64,000 nucleotides of DNA from Eshraghiella sp964414835 (GCA_964414835.1 CAYPWY010000002.1:62001-126000); one strand, 5' to 3'; shown: positions 44,170-54,027, counted from the first letter of the stretch. Notes: a model not told the origin generated them from the sequence alone. Made by a program: numbers and translations.

Positions 44170-45192
44170 ATGGCACGAAATATTATCGGATTAGACATAG
44201 GTACAAGCAACATCAAAATATATTCCAGAGATAAGGACGTTATTATTAACGAAAAAAACATAATAGCCATTGCCAACAAGAAGGATATTTTCGCATATGG
44301 AGATGAAGCGTTTGAGATGCATGAGAAAGCTCCTGAAAATATTCAGGTATCTTTCCCGGTCAAATTCGGAGTTATAGCCGATTTTGACAATATGCAGGTG
44401 CTTTTTACTGAATTTATAAAGAAAATTGAGAATGCACATAAGAAAATCGCCCCTGCGGATTATTATGTGGCGGTTCCTACGGATATTACGGAAGTAGAAA
44501 AAAGAGCGTTCCTTGAGCTTGCCAATGATACAAGAATCCATGCCAAGAAAATAATGGTCATTAACAAACCGGTAGCTGACGCGCTGGGTGCCGGAGTGGA
44601 AGTTATGGAAGCCAAAGGCATTATGATAGTCAACATAGGTGCAGATACAACGGAAATTTCTGTTTTGTCGCTGGGAGGAATCGTTTTAAGCAAGGCTGTT
44701 AAGTTTGGCGGCAACAAGCTTGATGAGCAGATTATTAATGCTGTCCGCAAAAAGTACAACCTTGTTATAGGTGCCAAGACAGCGGAGTACATCAAATATG
44801 AACTTGGAAGCGCAATCAGGGAGGATGAACATTTTGTGGATGTGTACGGGCGTCATATAGTTACAGGACTTCCTACACGATGCAGTATTTCATCGGATGT
44901 TGTATATGAATGCATGATTGATTTTATCAGACAGATTGTTGATGCCATTAAGGCTATATTGGAGCGGACACCACCTGAATTGTCCGCAGATATTATAGAT
45001 ACAGGTATATATCTCACAGGAGGTTCTTCGGCAATCCGTTCCTTGTCCAAGCTTATTAACGGCGAGACAGACCTTCACATCAATATTGCCGAAAATCCGT
45101 CTGAGTGTGTTGTCAGGGGAATAAAGAAGATAATAGACAATCCGAAATACAGTGATATTGCCTATATTCCCAAGGAAAGAATTATAGATTAG
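44170..45192 (+). CDS. mreB: Rod shape-determining protein MreB
   Basis: 340-residue bacterial actin. Phosphate 1 loop IIGLDIGTSNIKIYS, phosphate 2 IMIVNIGADTTEISVLSLGG, and the adenosine loop YLTGGSSAIRSL. Forms membrane-bound filaments that orient the elongation machinery. It lies three bases after radC and leads mreC-mreD-pbp2. The phosphate 1 loop is slightly unlike the usual DLGTANTLVY, so it may be an Mbl or MreBH-type paralogue. Confidence 0.95.
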   Translation: MARNIIGLDIGTSNIKIYSRDKDVIINEKNIIAIANKKDIFAYGDEAFEMHEKAPENIQVSFPVKFGVIADFDNMQVLFTEFIKKIENAHKKIAPADYYVAVPTDITEVEKRAFLELANDTRIHAKKIMVINKPVADALGAGVEVMEAKGIMIVNIGADTTEISVLSLGGIVLSKAVKFGGNKLDEQIINAVRKKYNLVIGAKTAEYIKYELGSAIREDEHFVDVYGRHIVTGLPTRCSISSDVVYECMIDFIRQIVDAIKAILERTPPELSADIIDTGIYLTGGSSAIRSLSKLINGETDLHINIAENPSECVVRGIKKIIDNPKYSDIAYIPKERIID

Positions 45193-45205
45193 AGTTGAGA
45201 GAGTT

Positions 45206-46054
45206 ATGAAAAATAAGTTAAAAGGCTTTTTTACCGCAAAAGTATGGCTTACATTGCTTGTATGCGTATGTTTCTTTTTTATAGGGCTTACCTTTTTTAC
45301 GGACGTGCTTACAAAGCCTCTTCAGAAAATCACATCCTCCGTTATTATTCCTTTGCAGAAGGGAGTTAACGGCATAGGTTTGTGGCTTACAGAGAAAAGT
45401 GAACTTCTGGTGTCCGTTGAGGAGCTTCAGGAGGAAAATGCCAGTCTCCGTCAACAGATTGAGGATTTGAAACAGGAAAATCTTCAGATGCAGGAGGACC
45501 GGGTTGAACTTAATACATTGCGCCAGCTGTATGAATTGGACAACACTTACTCTAATTATGAGAAGGTAGGAGCAACTGTTATAGGAAGAAGCTCTGATAA
45601 CTGGTACAGCACCTTTACCATAGATAAGGGTGCCCGGGACGGGATAGAGGTGGATATGAATGTCATATCCGGCAATGGTCTTGTAGGAATCGTTACAACG
45701 GTATCTGATAATTTTTCAATTGTCAGGGCAATAATCGATGATTCAAGCAATGTCAGCGCAATGCTGCTTAATACATCGGATGTATGCACAGTCAGCGGCG
45801 ACTTACAGTTGGTTGACGAGGGCTACATAAGTCTGCAGTATCTGGACAGCAGTGTTAAAATACGTGACGGCGATATGATTGTTACCTCCAATATAAGTGA
45901 GAAGTATCTGGAAGGTATTCTTATAGGCTATGCTAAGGATGTAACTTTGGACTCCAACAATCTTACACAATCCGGGTATCTTGTTCCGGCTGTTGATTTT
46001 AAACATATTAAAACAGTGCTTGTAATCAAAGAGAAAAAGATTGTCGCTGATTAG
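45206..46054 (+). CDS. mreC: Rod shape-determining protein MreC
   Basis: 282 residues: N-terminal membrane anchor (about residues 11-31), a coiled coil near 70-100 (VEELQEENASLRQQIEDLKQEN), and the two beta-barrel domains with NVISGNGLVGIV. Links MreB to PBP2 outside the membrane. It lies between mreB and mreD with short gaps. Confidence 0.95.
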   Translation: MKNKLKGFFTAKVWLTLLVCVCFFFIGLTFFTDVLTKPLQKITSSVIIPLQKGVNGIGLWLTEKSELLVSVEELQEENASLRQQIEDLKQENLQMQEDRVELNTLRQLYELDNTYSNYEKVGATVIGRSSDNWYSTFTIDKGARDGIEVDMNVISGNGLVGIVTTVSDNFSIVRAIIDDSSNVSAMLLNTSDVCTVSGDLQLVDEGYISLQYLDSSVKIRDGDMIVTSNISEKYLEGILIGYAKDVTLDSNNLTQSGYLVPAVDFKHIKTVLVIKEKKIVAD

Positions 46055-46069
46055 CCCGTGAGGTTTGTT

Positions 46070-46606
46070 TTGAGAAGATTTATTATTAGTTTTATTTCAA
46101 TTGTATTATTATATGTACTGCAATGTACATTATTCAAAAGCGCTTTGCTTATCAGGGGCGTGGCTCCGAATCTGCTTTTGATGTTTGCCTGTATTGTAGG
46201 TTTTATGCGCGGAAGAATTTCCGGTATGCTTACCGGATTTGCTGGAGGTATGCTTATTGACATTATGAGCGGAGGAATGATAGGCTTTACGCCGCTGCTT
46301 TTCCTTTTGGCAGGGTATTTTAATGGTATGTTCTATAAGGAGTATACCAAGGAACAGATGCTTCTTCCCATAAGCCTTGTGGCAATGTGTGATTTTTTAT
46401 ACGGTCTTATATATTATTTTGTAACATACCTTATGCGAAACAGACTTAACCTTGGATATTATCTTTCCACTGTTATTTTGCCGGAGATGATATATACTGT
46501 TGCAGTTACAATATTTTCATATATTTTTGTATATTATATCAACCGTAAACTTGATTTGATTGATAAAAAAAGGAAGACGAAGAATGTTAAAAGAAAGCTT
46601 AGCTGA
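46070..46606 (+). CDS. mreD: Rod shape-determining protein MreD
   Basis: 178 residues from a TTG at 46070 that has GTGAGG about 6 bases upstream; a GTG at 46058 is the alternative. Integral membrane protein with five or six hydrophobic segments, including the GRISGMLTGFAGGMLIDIMSGG loop typical of the family. It overlaps the PBP2 gene by 23 bases. Confidence 0.9.
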   Translation: MRRFIISFISIVLLYVLQCTLFKSALLIRGVAPNLLLMFACIVGFMRGRISGMLTGFAGGMLIDIMSGGMIGFTPLLFLLAGYFNGMFYKEYTKEQMLLPISLVAMCDFLYGLIYYFVTYLMRNRLNLGYYLSTVILPEMIYTVAVTIFSYIFVYYINRKLDLIDKKRKTKNVKRKLS

Positions 46607-49502
46607 ATTTTTCAAAGATTTAGGATACGTGCTAAAGAAGGTTTTTGCATCCAGAATTGTGCCGGTTGCGCTTTTGGGTGTTGTTCTTTTTTCTGTTCTG
46701 ATAATACGGCTTTTTAATATGCAGATTGTCCACGGCGATGATTATACCAACTCATACATTATGAAAGCCGAAAAAACCATAACAACAACGGGTACAAGGG
46801 GAAATATATACGATACTAACGGTAAGCTTCTGGCATACAGCGAGCTTGCATATTCCGTAGTTATTGAAGACAGCGGAGTTTACGAATCCACAAGTGCAAA
46901 GCATGCCGCAGTCAATGGTGTTATAGCCAAAATGATTACGATTATTGAGGAAAACGGCGATACAATAGATTATGATTTCAGTCTCAACTGCGATGAAAAC
47001 GGGAACTATTACTACAATGTGTCGGATAACGCCCTTTTAAGGTTTTTGAGGGATGTATACGGGCGCTCGGCAATATCAGACCTTAAAGAAGAAGAGCGGA
47101 ACGCTTCGGCGGCGGATACAGCCGAAATGCTCCGCAGCAGATATAAAATAATGACAGCCGGTGATGTGGAGAAACTTAAGGAAACAGAAGCAGCGGCAAA
47201 GGAAAAAGACCCGAAGCAAAAGCTTACGGATTATGATTCTCTGACAGTATATGATGATGTGATGGCTATGAAAATCGCATATATAAGATACAATCTTGCT
47301 GCCAACTCCTACAAAAGATATGTATCATTTACCGTTGCTTCCAATATTAATTCATATACTATGGCAGCAATCCTTGAGAATGAAGATGTGCTGACAGGCG
47401 TGTCAATTGCAGAGGACACCATAAGAAAATACAATTACGGAACATATATAGCACATATTGTGGGATATACCGGAAAGGTAAGTTCCGACCAGCTGGAGGA
47501 ACTTCAGGCTATCGATTCATCATATGAGGCATCCGATGTAGTGGGCAAATCCGGAATAGAGCAGGAGTATGAGACAACTCTTGCCGGCAATAAAGGTGAA
47601 ATCACTATGCTTGTTGACAATGTGGGACGTGTTCTTGAAGTTACCAATGAGATAGAGGCAACTGCAGGCAAAGATATTTACCTTACAATCGATATTGATT
47701 TGCAGAAAAAGGTGTATGATTTGCTGGAGCGCAGACTGGCTGAAATTGTTGTGTCCTATCTTACGCCTTCAGATTCTCCTTACAAAGAGGATGGTCAGAT
47801 ACTAATTCCCATTAAAGACGTATATTTTGCATTGATTAACAACAATCTTATTGATATGGAGCAGATAGAAAAATCAGATACCGAGGCTGCCAAGAGCACC
47901 TATGCTATGTTTTCTTCACAAAAGGAAAATGTGCTGGCGGCAATTTCGGATGACCTTGCCGGAGGTATTCCGTACGGTTCACACAGCGATGAGATGAAGT
48001 CTTATCTTAAGCTTGTGAGACAGCTTCTGATTGATAACGGAATACTTAATTCGGAGAAAATAACCAGCACAGATGAACTGACGCAGAACTGGACTGCCGG
48101 AAACATTTCCTTGAGACAGTATCTTGAAGGCGCTATCAATAACCAGTGGATTAATATATATAATCTTGATATTTCGGCAGATTACACAACGACCGATGAA
48201 GTGCTTGACTGTGTTATTGATTATGCCAATACTCTTATAAGTGAAAGCAGGGATTTTGATAAGCTTATATATGAGTATCTTATAGACAGCAATATTCTGT
48301 CGGGACGCGAGGTATGTCTTATACTTATGGAGCAGGATGCGATTAATTATACTGAGACAGAATATATTAATATATATAATGGCGGTTCAACCTTTGACTT
48401 CCTTGAAAAAAAGATTGCCAATCTTGACATTACACCTGCACAGCTGGCACTTGACCCATGTTCGGGCTCATGTGTGGTGGAGGATCCTAATTCGGGAGCA
48501 ATTCTGGCTATGGTCAGCTATCCAAGCTACGATATTAATTATTTTTCCGGAACAATTGACCCGACATATTACAGTAAGCTGCTGGATGATAAATCAACAC
48601 CTCTTGTAAACAGGGCGACACAGACAAAAATAGCACCGGGTTCGACCTTTAAACCGCTTATGGCCATTGCGGGCCTTGCGGAGGGTGTGATAACCGCCGA
48701 AGAAAACGTTAATTGCGACGGTCTTTTTGATAAAATAACACCAAATATAAAATGCTGGATTAATCCGGGACAGCACGGATATGTAAACACTGAATCCGCA
48801 TTGGAAGAATCATGCAATGAATATTTCTGTGAAATCGGCTACAGGCTGTGCTTCACCACATCAGGAGAGATGAGCTTTGATTACGGACTTGCAAGAGAGA
48901 AACAGTACGCAGAGCTTTTGGGGCTTGCCACCAAGACAGGAATACAGCTTCCGGAGACAACACCGCGGGCATCTGATTATAATGCGGTTGCTTCGGCAAT
49001 AGGGCAGGGAACTAATGCGTATACTTCCCTGAATCTTGCAAGGTATGCTTCAACCATAGCCAACTCAGGAACCGTGTATAATTCATCTATTGTAAGCAGA
49101 ATATCCAACCCTGACGGAAGCGAGGTAGAATTCGTCAATCCTGCCATTGCAAATACAGTGGATATAGACCCTTCAATATGGACAACCGTTCATAACGGTA
49201 TGAAACGTGTAATATCGGCTGGTGTACTTGACCCTCTTACCAGCCAGCTTCCGGCTGATATATACGGAAAGTCGGGAACCGCCCAGGAGGATAAAACAAG
49301 AGGTGACCATGCCTGCTATATTCTGTTTTCCACAGACGAAAGCGGTAATGCTGAAATTGTAACATCAGTTATGATACCGTATGGTCATTCCGCTACACAT
49401 GCAGGTGTTATGGCATATTATGCTATGGCATCATATTATGATTATGAATTGCCGTCATCTATTATTTTTACCACAGCAGGTACTTTTGAAATAACGGAAT
49501 AG
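46584..49502 (+). CDS. Penicillin-binding protein 2 (elongation transpeptidase), unusually long
   Basis: 972 residues, against about 600-700 for most PBP2. N-terminal membrane anchor (about residues 24-45), dimerisation domain, then a transpeptidase with Ser687-x-x-Lys690 (GSTFK), SCN (743-745) and KSG (896-898). Between IDIDLQKKVYDLL (about 370) and GSCVVEDPNSG (about 628) lies a mostly helical insertion of some 230 residues not seen in E. coli PBP2. Works with RodA (51419) in side-wall synthesis. ATG at 46584 preferred to a TTG inside mreD. Confidence 0.93.
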   Translation: MLKESLAEFFKDLGYVLKKVFASRIVPVALLGVVLFSVLIIRLFNMQIVHGDDYTNSYIMKAEKTITTTGTRGNIYDTNGKLLAYSELAYSVVIEDSGVYESTSAKHAAVNGVIAKMITIIEENGDTIDYDFSLNCDENGNYYYNVSDNALLRFLRDVYGRSAISDLKEEERNASAADTAEMLRSRYKIMTAGDVEKLKETEAAAKEKDPKQKLTDYDSLTVYDDVMAMKIAYIRYNLAANSYKRYVSFTVASNINSYTMAAILENEDVLTGVSIAEDTIRKYNYGTYIAHIVGYTGKVSSDQLEELQAIDSSYEASDVVGKSGIEQEYETTLAGNKGEITMLVDNVGRVLEVTNEIEATAGKDIYLTIDIDLQKKVYDLLERRLAEIVVSYLTPSDSPYKEDGQILIPIKDVYFALINNNLIDMEQIEKSDTEAAKSTYAMFSSQKENVLAAISDDLAGGIPYGSHSDEMKSYLKLVRQLLIDNGILNSEKITSTDELTQNWTAGNISLRQYLEGAINNQWINIYNLDISADYTTTDEVLDCVIDYANTLISESRDFDKLIYEYLIDSNILSGREVCLILMEQDAINYTETEYINIYNGGSTFDFLEKKIANLDITPAQLALDPCSGSCVVEDPNSGAILAMVSYPSYDINYFSGTIDPTYYSKLLDDKSTPLVNRATQTKIAPGSTFKPLMAIAGLAEGVITAEENVNCDGLFDKITPNIKCWINPGQHGYVNTESALEESCNEYFCEIGYRLCFTTSGEMSFDYGLAREKQYAELLGLATKTGIQLPETTPRASDYNAVASAIGQGTNAYTSLNLARYASTIANSGTVYNSSIVSRISNPDGSEVEFVNPAIANTVDIDPSIWTTVHNGMKRVISAGVLDPLTSQLPADIYGKSGTAQEDKTRGDHACYILFSTDESGNAEIVTSVMIPYGHSATHAGVMAYYAMASYYDYELPSSIIFTTAGTFEITE

Positions 49503-49527
49503 ACATTATAGATAAGGAGGAAAAGCT

Positions 49528-50199
49528 TTGAGTAATTCAATAGTTATCAAAGGCAACAGGTATGGCATCGTTGTTGTTATGGACGATAAAGTTCCCTTTA
49601 GTGACCTGAAGTCAGAGTTGTCTGAAAAATTTAAAAGCGCATCCAAATTTTTTGACAGGGCAAATATGGCAATTTCATTTGAGGGACGTAAACTCAGTCC
49701 GGCAGAGGAAAGAGAGTGTCTGGATATTATATCCGAAAATTCGGATCTTAATATCGTCTGCATTATTGACAATGACGAGCTTAAAGAGAAGTATTTCAAA
49801 AAAGCAGTGGAAGAAAAGCTTGAAGAGCTTTCTGCCCATACCGGACAATTCTACAAGGGAACGCTGCGTTCGGGTCAGATGTTGGAATCCGGCAGCAGTC
49901 TTATAATCCTCGGAGATGTCAATCCGGGAGCCAAGGTCATTGCCAAGGGAAATATTATCATTCTGGGAGCGCTTAAGGGTAATGTATACGCAGGTGCAGG
50001 CGGTAATCAGGATTCGTTTGTGGTAGCCCTTGAGATGGCACCGATACAGATACGGATAGGTGATGTCATAGCAAGAAGCAATGATTCCAACAAAAGGGGC
50101 AAAGCTATCAGCCCTGAGACAATGATTGCATTTGTGGAGGATGGCAATATATATATTGAAAAGCTGGACAAGGATACTCTTTGTGACATAAGGTTGTAA
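49528..50199 (+). CDS. minC: Septum site-determining protein MinC
   Basis: 223 residues. The N-terminal domain inhibits FtsZ; the C-terminal right-handed beta-helix (SGQMLESGSSLIILGDVNPGAKVIAKGNIIILG) binds MinD and dimerises. AAGGAGG precedes the TTG start at 49528. First gene of minCDE, placed inside the elongation cluster between PBP2 and RodA. Confidence 0.95.
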   Translation: MSNSIVIKGNRYGIVVVMDDKVPFSDLKSELSEKFKSASKFFDRANMAISFEGRKLSPAEERECLDIISENSDLNIVCIIDNDELKEKYFKKAVEEKLEELSAHTGQFYKGTLRSGQMLESGSSLIILGDVNPGAKVIAKGNIIILGALKGNVYAGAGGNQDSFVVALEMAPIQIRIGDVIARSNDSNKRGKAISPETMIAFVEDGNIYIEKLDKDTLCDIRL

Positions 50200-50227
50200 T
50201 TTTTTTATAATAATTTACAAATTTATG

Positions 50228-50256
50228 TTGATTTAAAGTCAAAAAAACGGCATAAT
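50228..50256 (+). promoter_or_regulatory. minD promoter
   Basis: TTGATT (50228-50233), 17-base spacer, CATAAT (50251-50256), in the 119-base gap between minC and minD. It would let minDE be made apart from the upstream cluster. Confidence 0.55.
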
Positions 50257-50318
50257 GTAACATATGGGTTTTTGCTTAATATTATTTTTTGAAAACAATT
50301 TAACACGGAGGAGTTAAA

Positions 50319-51110
50319 ATGAGTGAAGTAATAGTTGTAACATCAGGAAAAGGCGGTGTTGGCAAGACTACTACATCTGCAAATGTGGGTACGGGGCTTG
50401 CCAAGCTGAATAAAAAAGTTGTACTTATAGATACAGACATCGGACTTAGAAACCTTGACGTAGTTATGGGGCTTGAGAACAGAATAGTATATAATCTGGT
50501 TGATGTGGTTGAGGGTAATTGCAGAATAAAACAGGCATTAATTAAAGATAAGAGATATCCTAATCTGTATCTTTTACCATCAGCCCAGACAAGGGACAAG
50601 ACTTCTGTTTCTCCTGATCAGATGAAAAAGCTTACGGATGAGCTTAGGGAAGAGTTTGATTACATAATTCTTGACTGCCCGGCAGGTATTGAGCAGGGCT
50701 TTAAGAATGCCATAGCAGGTGCCGACAGAGCGCTTGTTGTTACTACCCCTGAGGTTTCAGCAATCAGAGATGCCGACAGAATCATTGGTCTTTTGGAAGC
50801 TAATGAGATTAAGAAAACGGATTTGATTGTTAACAGAATCAGAATGGATATGGTTAAGAAAGGTGATATGATGTCACTTGATGATGTTGTGGATATTCTT
50901 TCAATTAATCTTATCGGCGCCGTTCCTGATGACGAGAACATTGTTATCTCTACAAATAACGGCGAACCTTTAGTCGGTTCAGATGCGCTTGCAGGTAAAG
51001 CATACATGAATATCTGTAAGAGAGTTATGGGTGAGGATGTACCATTGCTTGACCTTAGCGGAAAGAGCAGCTTCTGGTCTAAGCTTGCAGGAATATTCAA
51101 GAAAAATTAA
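50319..51110 (+). CDS. minD: Septum site-determining ATPase MinD
   Basis: 263 residues, deviant Walker A KGGVGKT at 11-17, DTDIGLRNLDVVMGLENR, DCPAGIEQGF as family motifs, and an amphipathic C-terminal membrane helix (FWSKLAGIFKK). Recruits MinC to the membrane. GGAGGAG precedes the ATG. minE follows 12 bases later. Confidence 0.98.
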   Translation: MSEVIVVTSGKGGVGKTTTSANVGTGLAKLNKKVVLIDTDIGLRNLDVVMGLENRIVYNLVDVVEGNCRIKQALIKDKRYPNLYLLPSAQTRDKTSVSPDQMKKLTDELREEFDYIILDCPAGIEQGFKNAIAGADRALVVTTPEVSAIRDADRIIGLLEANEIKKTDLIVNRIRMDMVKKGDMMSLDDVVDILSINLIGAVPDDENIVISTNNGEPLVGSDALAGKAYMNICKRVMGEDVPLLDLSGKSSFWSKLAGIFKKN

Positions 51111-51122
51111 GGAGGCGGCATC

Positions 51123-51401
51123 ATGGGATTATTCGATTTATTCAAGAAGAAAAATTCAGGCGATGTTGCCAAGGACAGATTAAAATTATTGCTGGTATCG
51201 GACAGAGCCAACTGTTCACCTGATGTTATGGAGCTTATTAAGAATGATATTATCAATGTCATCTCCAAATATATGGTTATTGATGCAGAAGGGCTTGATA
51301 TCCAGATAACACAGACGGAGTCAGATTCCAATAACGGAAGCGTTCCGGCTCTGTTTGCAAATATTCCTATTAAGGATATGAAGGGCAGAAGCAGTAAATA
51401 A
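51123..51401 (+). CDS. minE: Cell division topological specificity factor MinE
   Basis: 92 residues: N-terminal amphipathic helix GLFDLFKKK, MinD-stimulating region DRLKLLLVSDRANCSPDVMELIKNDI, and a beta-rich dimer domain. A Firmicute with MinE can use the oscillating system; no divIVA is seen here. Confidence 0.95.
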   Translation: MGLFDLFKKKNSGDVAKDRLKLLLVSDRANCSPDVMELIKNDIINVISKYMVIDAEGLDIQITQTESDSNNGSVPALFANIPIKDMKGRSSK

Positions 51402-51418
51402 GACAACCGGGTTTAATT

Positions 51419-52582
51419 ATGTTTAAAAATTTTCATTTTAAATTAAAGTATGTCAATATCAGATTGATTTTATTTGTTTTACTTATTACCGGGATAGGCA
51501 TTGCGGTTATCGGAAGCGCCGCTCCGGGAGAAGGTTATCAGAACAAACAGCTTATCGGTCTGGCCGCAGGCTTGGTGATTATGTTCGTTGTGATGATTTG
51601 CGGTTACAACTGGATTCTCAAGCTTCATTGGGTGATTTATGCAGTGTGTATTGGGATATTGGGTGTTGTTTTGTTGTTCGGTAAAGAAGTCAACGGCGCC
51701 ACAAGGTGGTTTAAAATTACCGAGACTATAAGCGTACAGCCATCTGAGTTTGCCAAAATATTAATGATACTATTCTGGTCATGGCTTTTGGCAAAGTCTG
51801 ACATGCTGAAAAAATGGAGAACTTTTTTTATCATATTACTGCTCAGTGCGGTGCCTCTTCTTTTAATAGTTAAGGAGCCGGACTTGTCAACCACACTGCT
51901 GATGATTTGTGTGTTTGTCACGTTACTGTTTATTGCCGGATTCAGTTACAAGAAATTCAGTATAATACTTGCGGTTCTTGTTCCGATTGCTGCCGCCGCA
52001 ATTATATATATACAGGCAGTTCCGCCGCCGGACAACCTGCTTTTAAAGAGTTACCAATATAAAAGGGTTATGGCGTTTATTAATCCCGACAAATATGATG
52101 ATGAACGTCTTCAGCAGGATAATTCAGTTATGGCAATAGGTTCCGGCAAGCTTACGGGAAAGGGATTGTACAACACAAGTACAGATTCGGTCAAAAACGG
52201 AAATAATATTCCGGAGCCGCAGACGGACTTTATCTTTGCTATTGTGGGTGAAGAATTGGGATTTGTTGGCGGTGTTGTAATAATAGGTTTATTGGCGCTG
52301 ATTGCAGTAGAATGTATGATTACCGGGGCGAGAGCACCTGATATGCAGGGCAGGCTTATTTGTTTCGGTATGGCTGCCATAATAATTTTTCAGACATTTA
52401 TAAATATTGGTGTTGCTACAGAGTTACTGCCGAATACTGGTATACCGTTGCCTTTTGTAAGCTATGGACTAAGCTCCCTGGTTGCAATGTATTCCGGAAT
52501 AGGACTTGTATTGAATGTACGATTTAGGAAAAAGGCCATGCTGGAGGAGGTTGACAATGAACATAGGTTTAATCGCGCATGA
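51419..52582 (+). CDS. rodA: Peptidoglycan polymerase RodA (FtsW/RodA family)
   Basis: 387-residue SEDS glycosyltransferase with about ten membrane helices. GATRWFKI, IQPSEFAKI-like VQPSEFAKI, the catalytic-loop region PEPQTDFIFAIVGEELGFVGG and GIPLPFVSYGLSSL are family signatures. In the same cluster as PBP2 and mreBCD, so RodA rather than FtsW. It overlaps mgsA by 26 bases. Confidence 0.93.
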   Translation: MFKNFHFKLKYVNIRLILFVLLITGIGIAVIGSAAPGEGYQNKQLIGLAAGLVIMFVVMICGYNWILKLHWVIYAVCIGILGVVLLFGKEVNGATRWFKITETISVQPSEFAKILMILFWSWLLAKSDMLKKWRTFFIILLLSAVPLLLIVKEPDLSTTLLMICVFVTLLFIAGFSYKKFSIILAVLVPIAAAAIIYIQAVPPPDNLLLKSYQYKRVMAFINPDKYDDERLQQDNSVMAIGSGKLTGKGLYNTSTDSVKNGNNIPEPQTDFIFAIVGEELGFVGGVVIIGLLALIAVECMITGARAPDMQGRLICFGMAAIIIFQTFINIGVATELLPNTGIPLPFVSYGLSSLVAMYSGIGLVLNVRFRKKAMLEEVDNEHRFNRA

Positions 52583-52952
52583 TTCCAAGAAAAAACTTAT
52601 GCAGAATTTTTGCATAGCATACAGAGGTATTCTCAATAAGCATGAGTTATATGCTACCGGAACCACAGGACGTCTTATCGAAGAGGTTGCCAATCTCTCT
52701 GTTCATAAATATCTTGCGGGCCATTTAGGCGGAGAAAAGCAGTTGGGTTCACAAATTGAAACAAATGAGATAGACATGGTGATTTTTCTTCGGGACCCGC
52801 TTACGCCACGTTCTCATGAACCGGACATAACTAATATATTCAGGTTATGTGATATTCACAATATTCCGCTGGCAACTAATCTTGCCACTGCCGAGCTGCT
52901 TATTAAGTCACTGGACAGAGGTGACCTTGATTGGCGTGAAATACTAAAATAA
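52557..52952 (+). CDS. mgsA: Methylglyoxal synthase
   Basis: 131 residues. Turns dihydroxyacetone phosphate into methylglyoxal and phosphate. IGLIAHDSKK, TGTTGRLIEE, LGGEKQLGSQI and FLRDPLTPRSHEPD are family motifs. ATG at 52557 has GGAGG 8 bases upstream, within the end of rodA; the longer frame has no ribosome-binding site. Confidence 0.95.
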   Translation: MNIGLIAHDSKKKLMQNFCIAYRGILNKHELYATGTTGRLIEEVANLSVHKYLAGHLGGEKQLGSQIETNEIDMVIFLRDPLTPRSHEPDITNIFRLCDIHNIPLATNLATAELLIKSLDRGDLDWREILK

Positions 52953-52962
52953 TGTAAAGGGT

Positions 52963-53991
52963 ATGCGGCGAAATGCCGTCACTATTAATATGAAAAAAAG
53001 ACTTAGACTTACATCTGTGATTCTTATCATTTCTGTTATTTTGTGCAGCTGTGGTAAGAGTTCATCAATACTTAATTATTATACACCTGATGCGGATTTG
53101 GCAGTCACCACGGTTTCTGACTCGCCCGTAACCTACGCAAAGGGATTTGCTTCGGGAATAGGCGTGGTTGCTGTGGATGCACCTAACTCAGAGGGCAGTG
53201 ACAGTCTCAATTCAGAGGCTGCAATCCTTGTTGACGCAACAACCGGTACAGTGCTTTTTCAGAAAAATGTGCATCAGAAGGAATATCCTGCCAGCACAAC
53301 CAAAATTCTGACGGCACTTATAGCGCTTAAATACGCAGATGCCAATTCATCCCGTAAAATAGGTGACGAGGTATTGATAACCGAAGACAATGTTGTTATG
53401 TGTGATTTCAGAATGGGTGATACGATTCCTTTTGATATTATAATACACGGTGCGCTTATGAAATCCGGCAATGATGCAGCAGCGGCACTTGCATTGTTTG
53501 TGACTGATACTTTATCGGATTTTGCAGACCTTATGAACGAGGAAGCAAGGCAGTTAGGCGCTACGGAGTCACATTTTGTCAATCCTCATGGGCTTTATGA
53601 TGACAATCATTATACCACGGTTTATGATATGTACCTGATTTTTAATGAGGCAATCAAATATGATGATTTTGTGGATGTCATTGCTGCCAAACAGTACACA
53701 AACAGTTTTATAAGGTCCACGATTTACGGCGAATATACAATCACATGTCAGTACAGCAATACTAACAGATATGTCAACGGAGAGAAGGAAACTCCGGAAT
53801 ATATTGATGTAATAGGAGGAAAGTCAGGATATACGGAAGTTGCCAAGAGAAGCTATGTCATGCTGGCTGAGTCAGGCGGACACCAGTATATTATGATTGT
53901 TATGCGTTCCGATACGCTGGATGAAATGTATGATGATTTAGATTACCTGCTTACTTTGATTCCCGATACATCAGTTGTTGAAAATGAATAA
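52963..53991 (+). CDS. D-alanyl-D-alanine carboxypeptidase (S11), probable lipoprotein
   Basis: 342 residues from 52963; the ATG at 52990 (333 residues) gives a more usual signal peptide, MKKRLRLTSVILIISVILCSC, with a lipobox LCSC ending at Cys30 of the longer form. Catalytic Ser111-x-x-Lys114 (STTK), SGN at 166-168 and a KSG near 280 (GGKSGYT). Trims the terminal D-Ala of peptidoglycan; resembles DacF-type enzymes. The C-terminal membrane-binding domain of typical PBP5 is missing, fitting lipid anchoring instead. Confidence 0.9.
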   Translation: MRRNAVTINMKKRLRLTSVILIISVILCSCGKSSSILNYYTPDADLAVTTVSDSPVTYAKGFASGIGVVAVDAPNSEGSDSLNSEAAILVDATTGTVLFQKNVHQKEYPASTTKILTALIALKYADANSSRKIGDEVLITEDNVVMCDFRMGDTIPFDIIIHGALMKSGNDAAAALALFVTDTLSDFADLMNEEARQLGATESHFVNPHGLYDDNHYTTVYDMYLIFNEAIKYDDFVDVIAAKQYTNSFIRSTIYGEYTITCQYSNTNRYVNGEKETPEYIDVIGGKSGYTEVAKRSYVMLAESGGHQYIMIVMRSDTLDEMYDDLDYLLTLIPDTSVVENE

Positions 53992-54001
53992 AAGCTATAC
54001 C

Positions 54002-54027
54002 AAATCCCCCTCTGCTGAGGGGGATTT
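54002..54027. repeat. Perfect 11-bp palindrome, terminator or dispersed repeat
   Basis: AAATCCCCCTC (54002-54012), TGCT loop, GAGGGGGATTT (54017-54027). It could end the carboxypeptidase transcript, but the T run is only three long and interrupted. It looks like a class of short dispersed palindromes known from several phyla. Confidence 0.6.
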
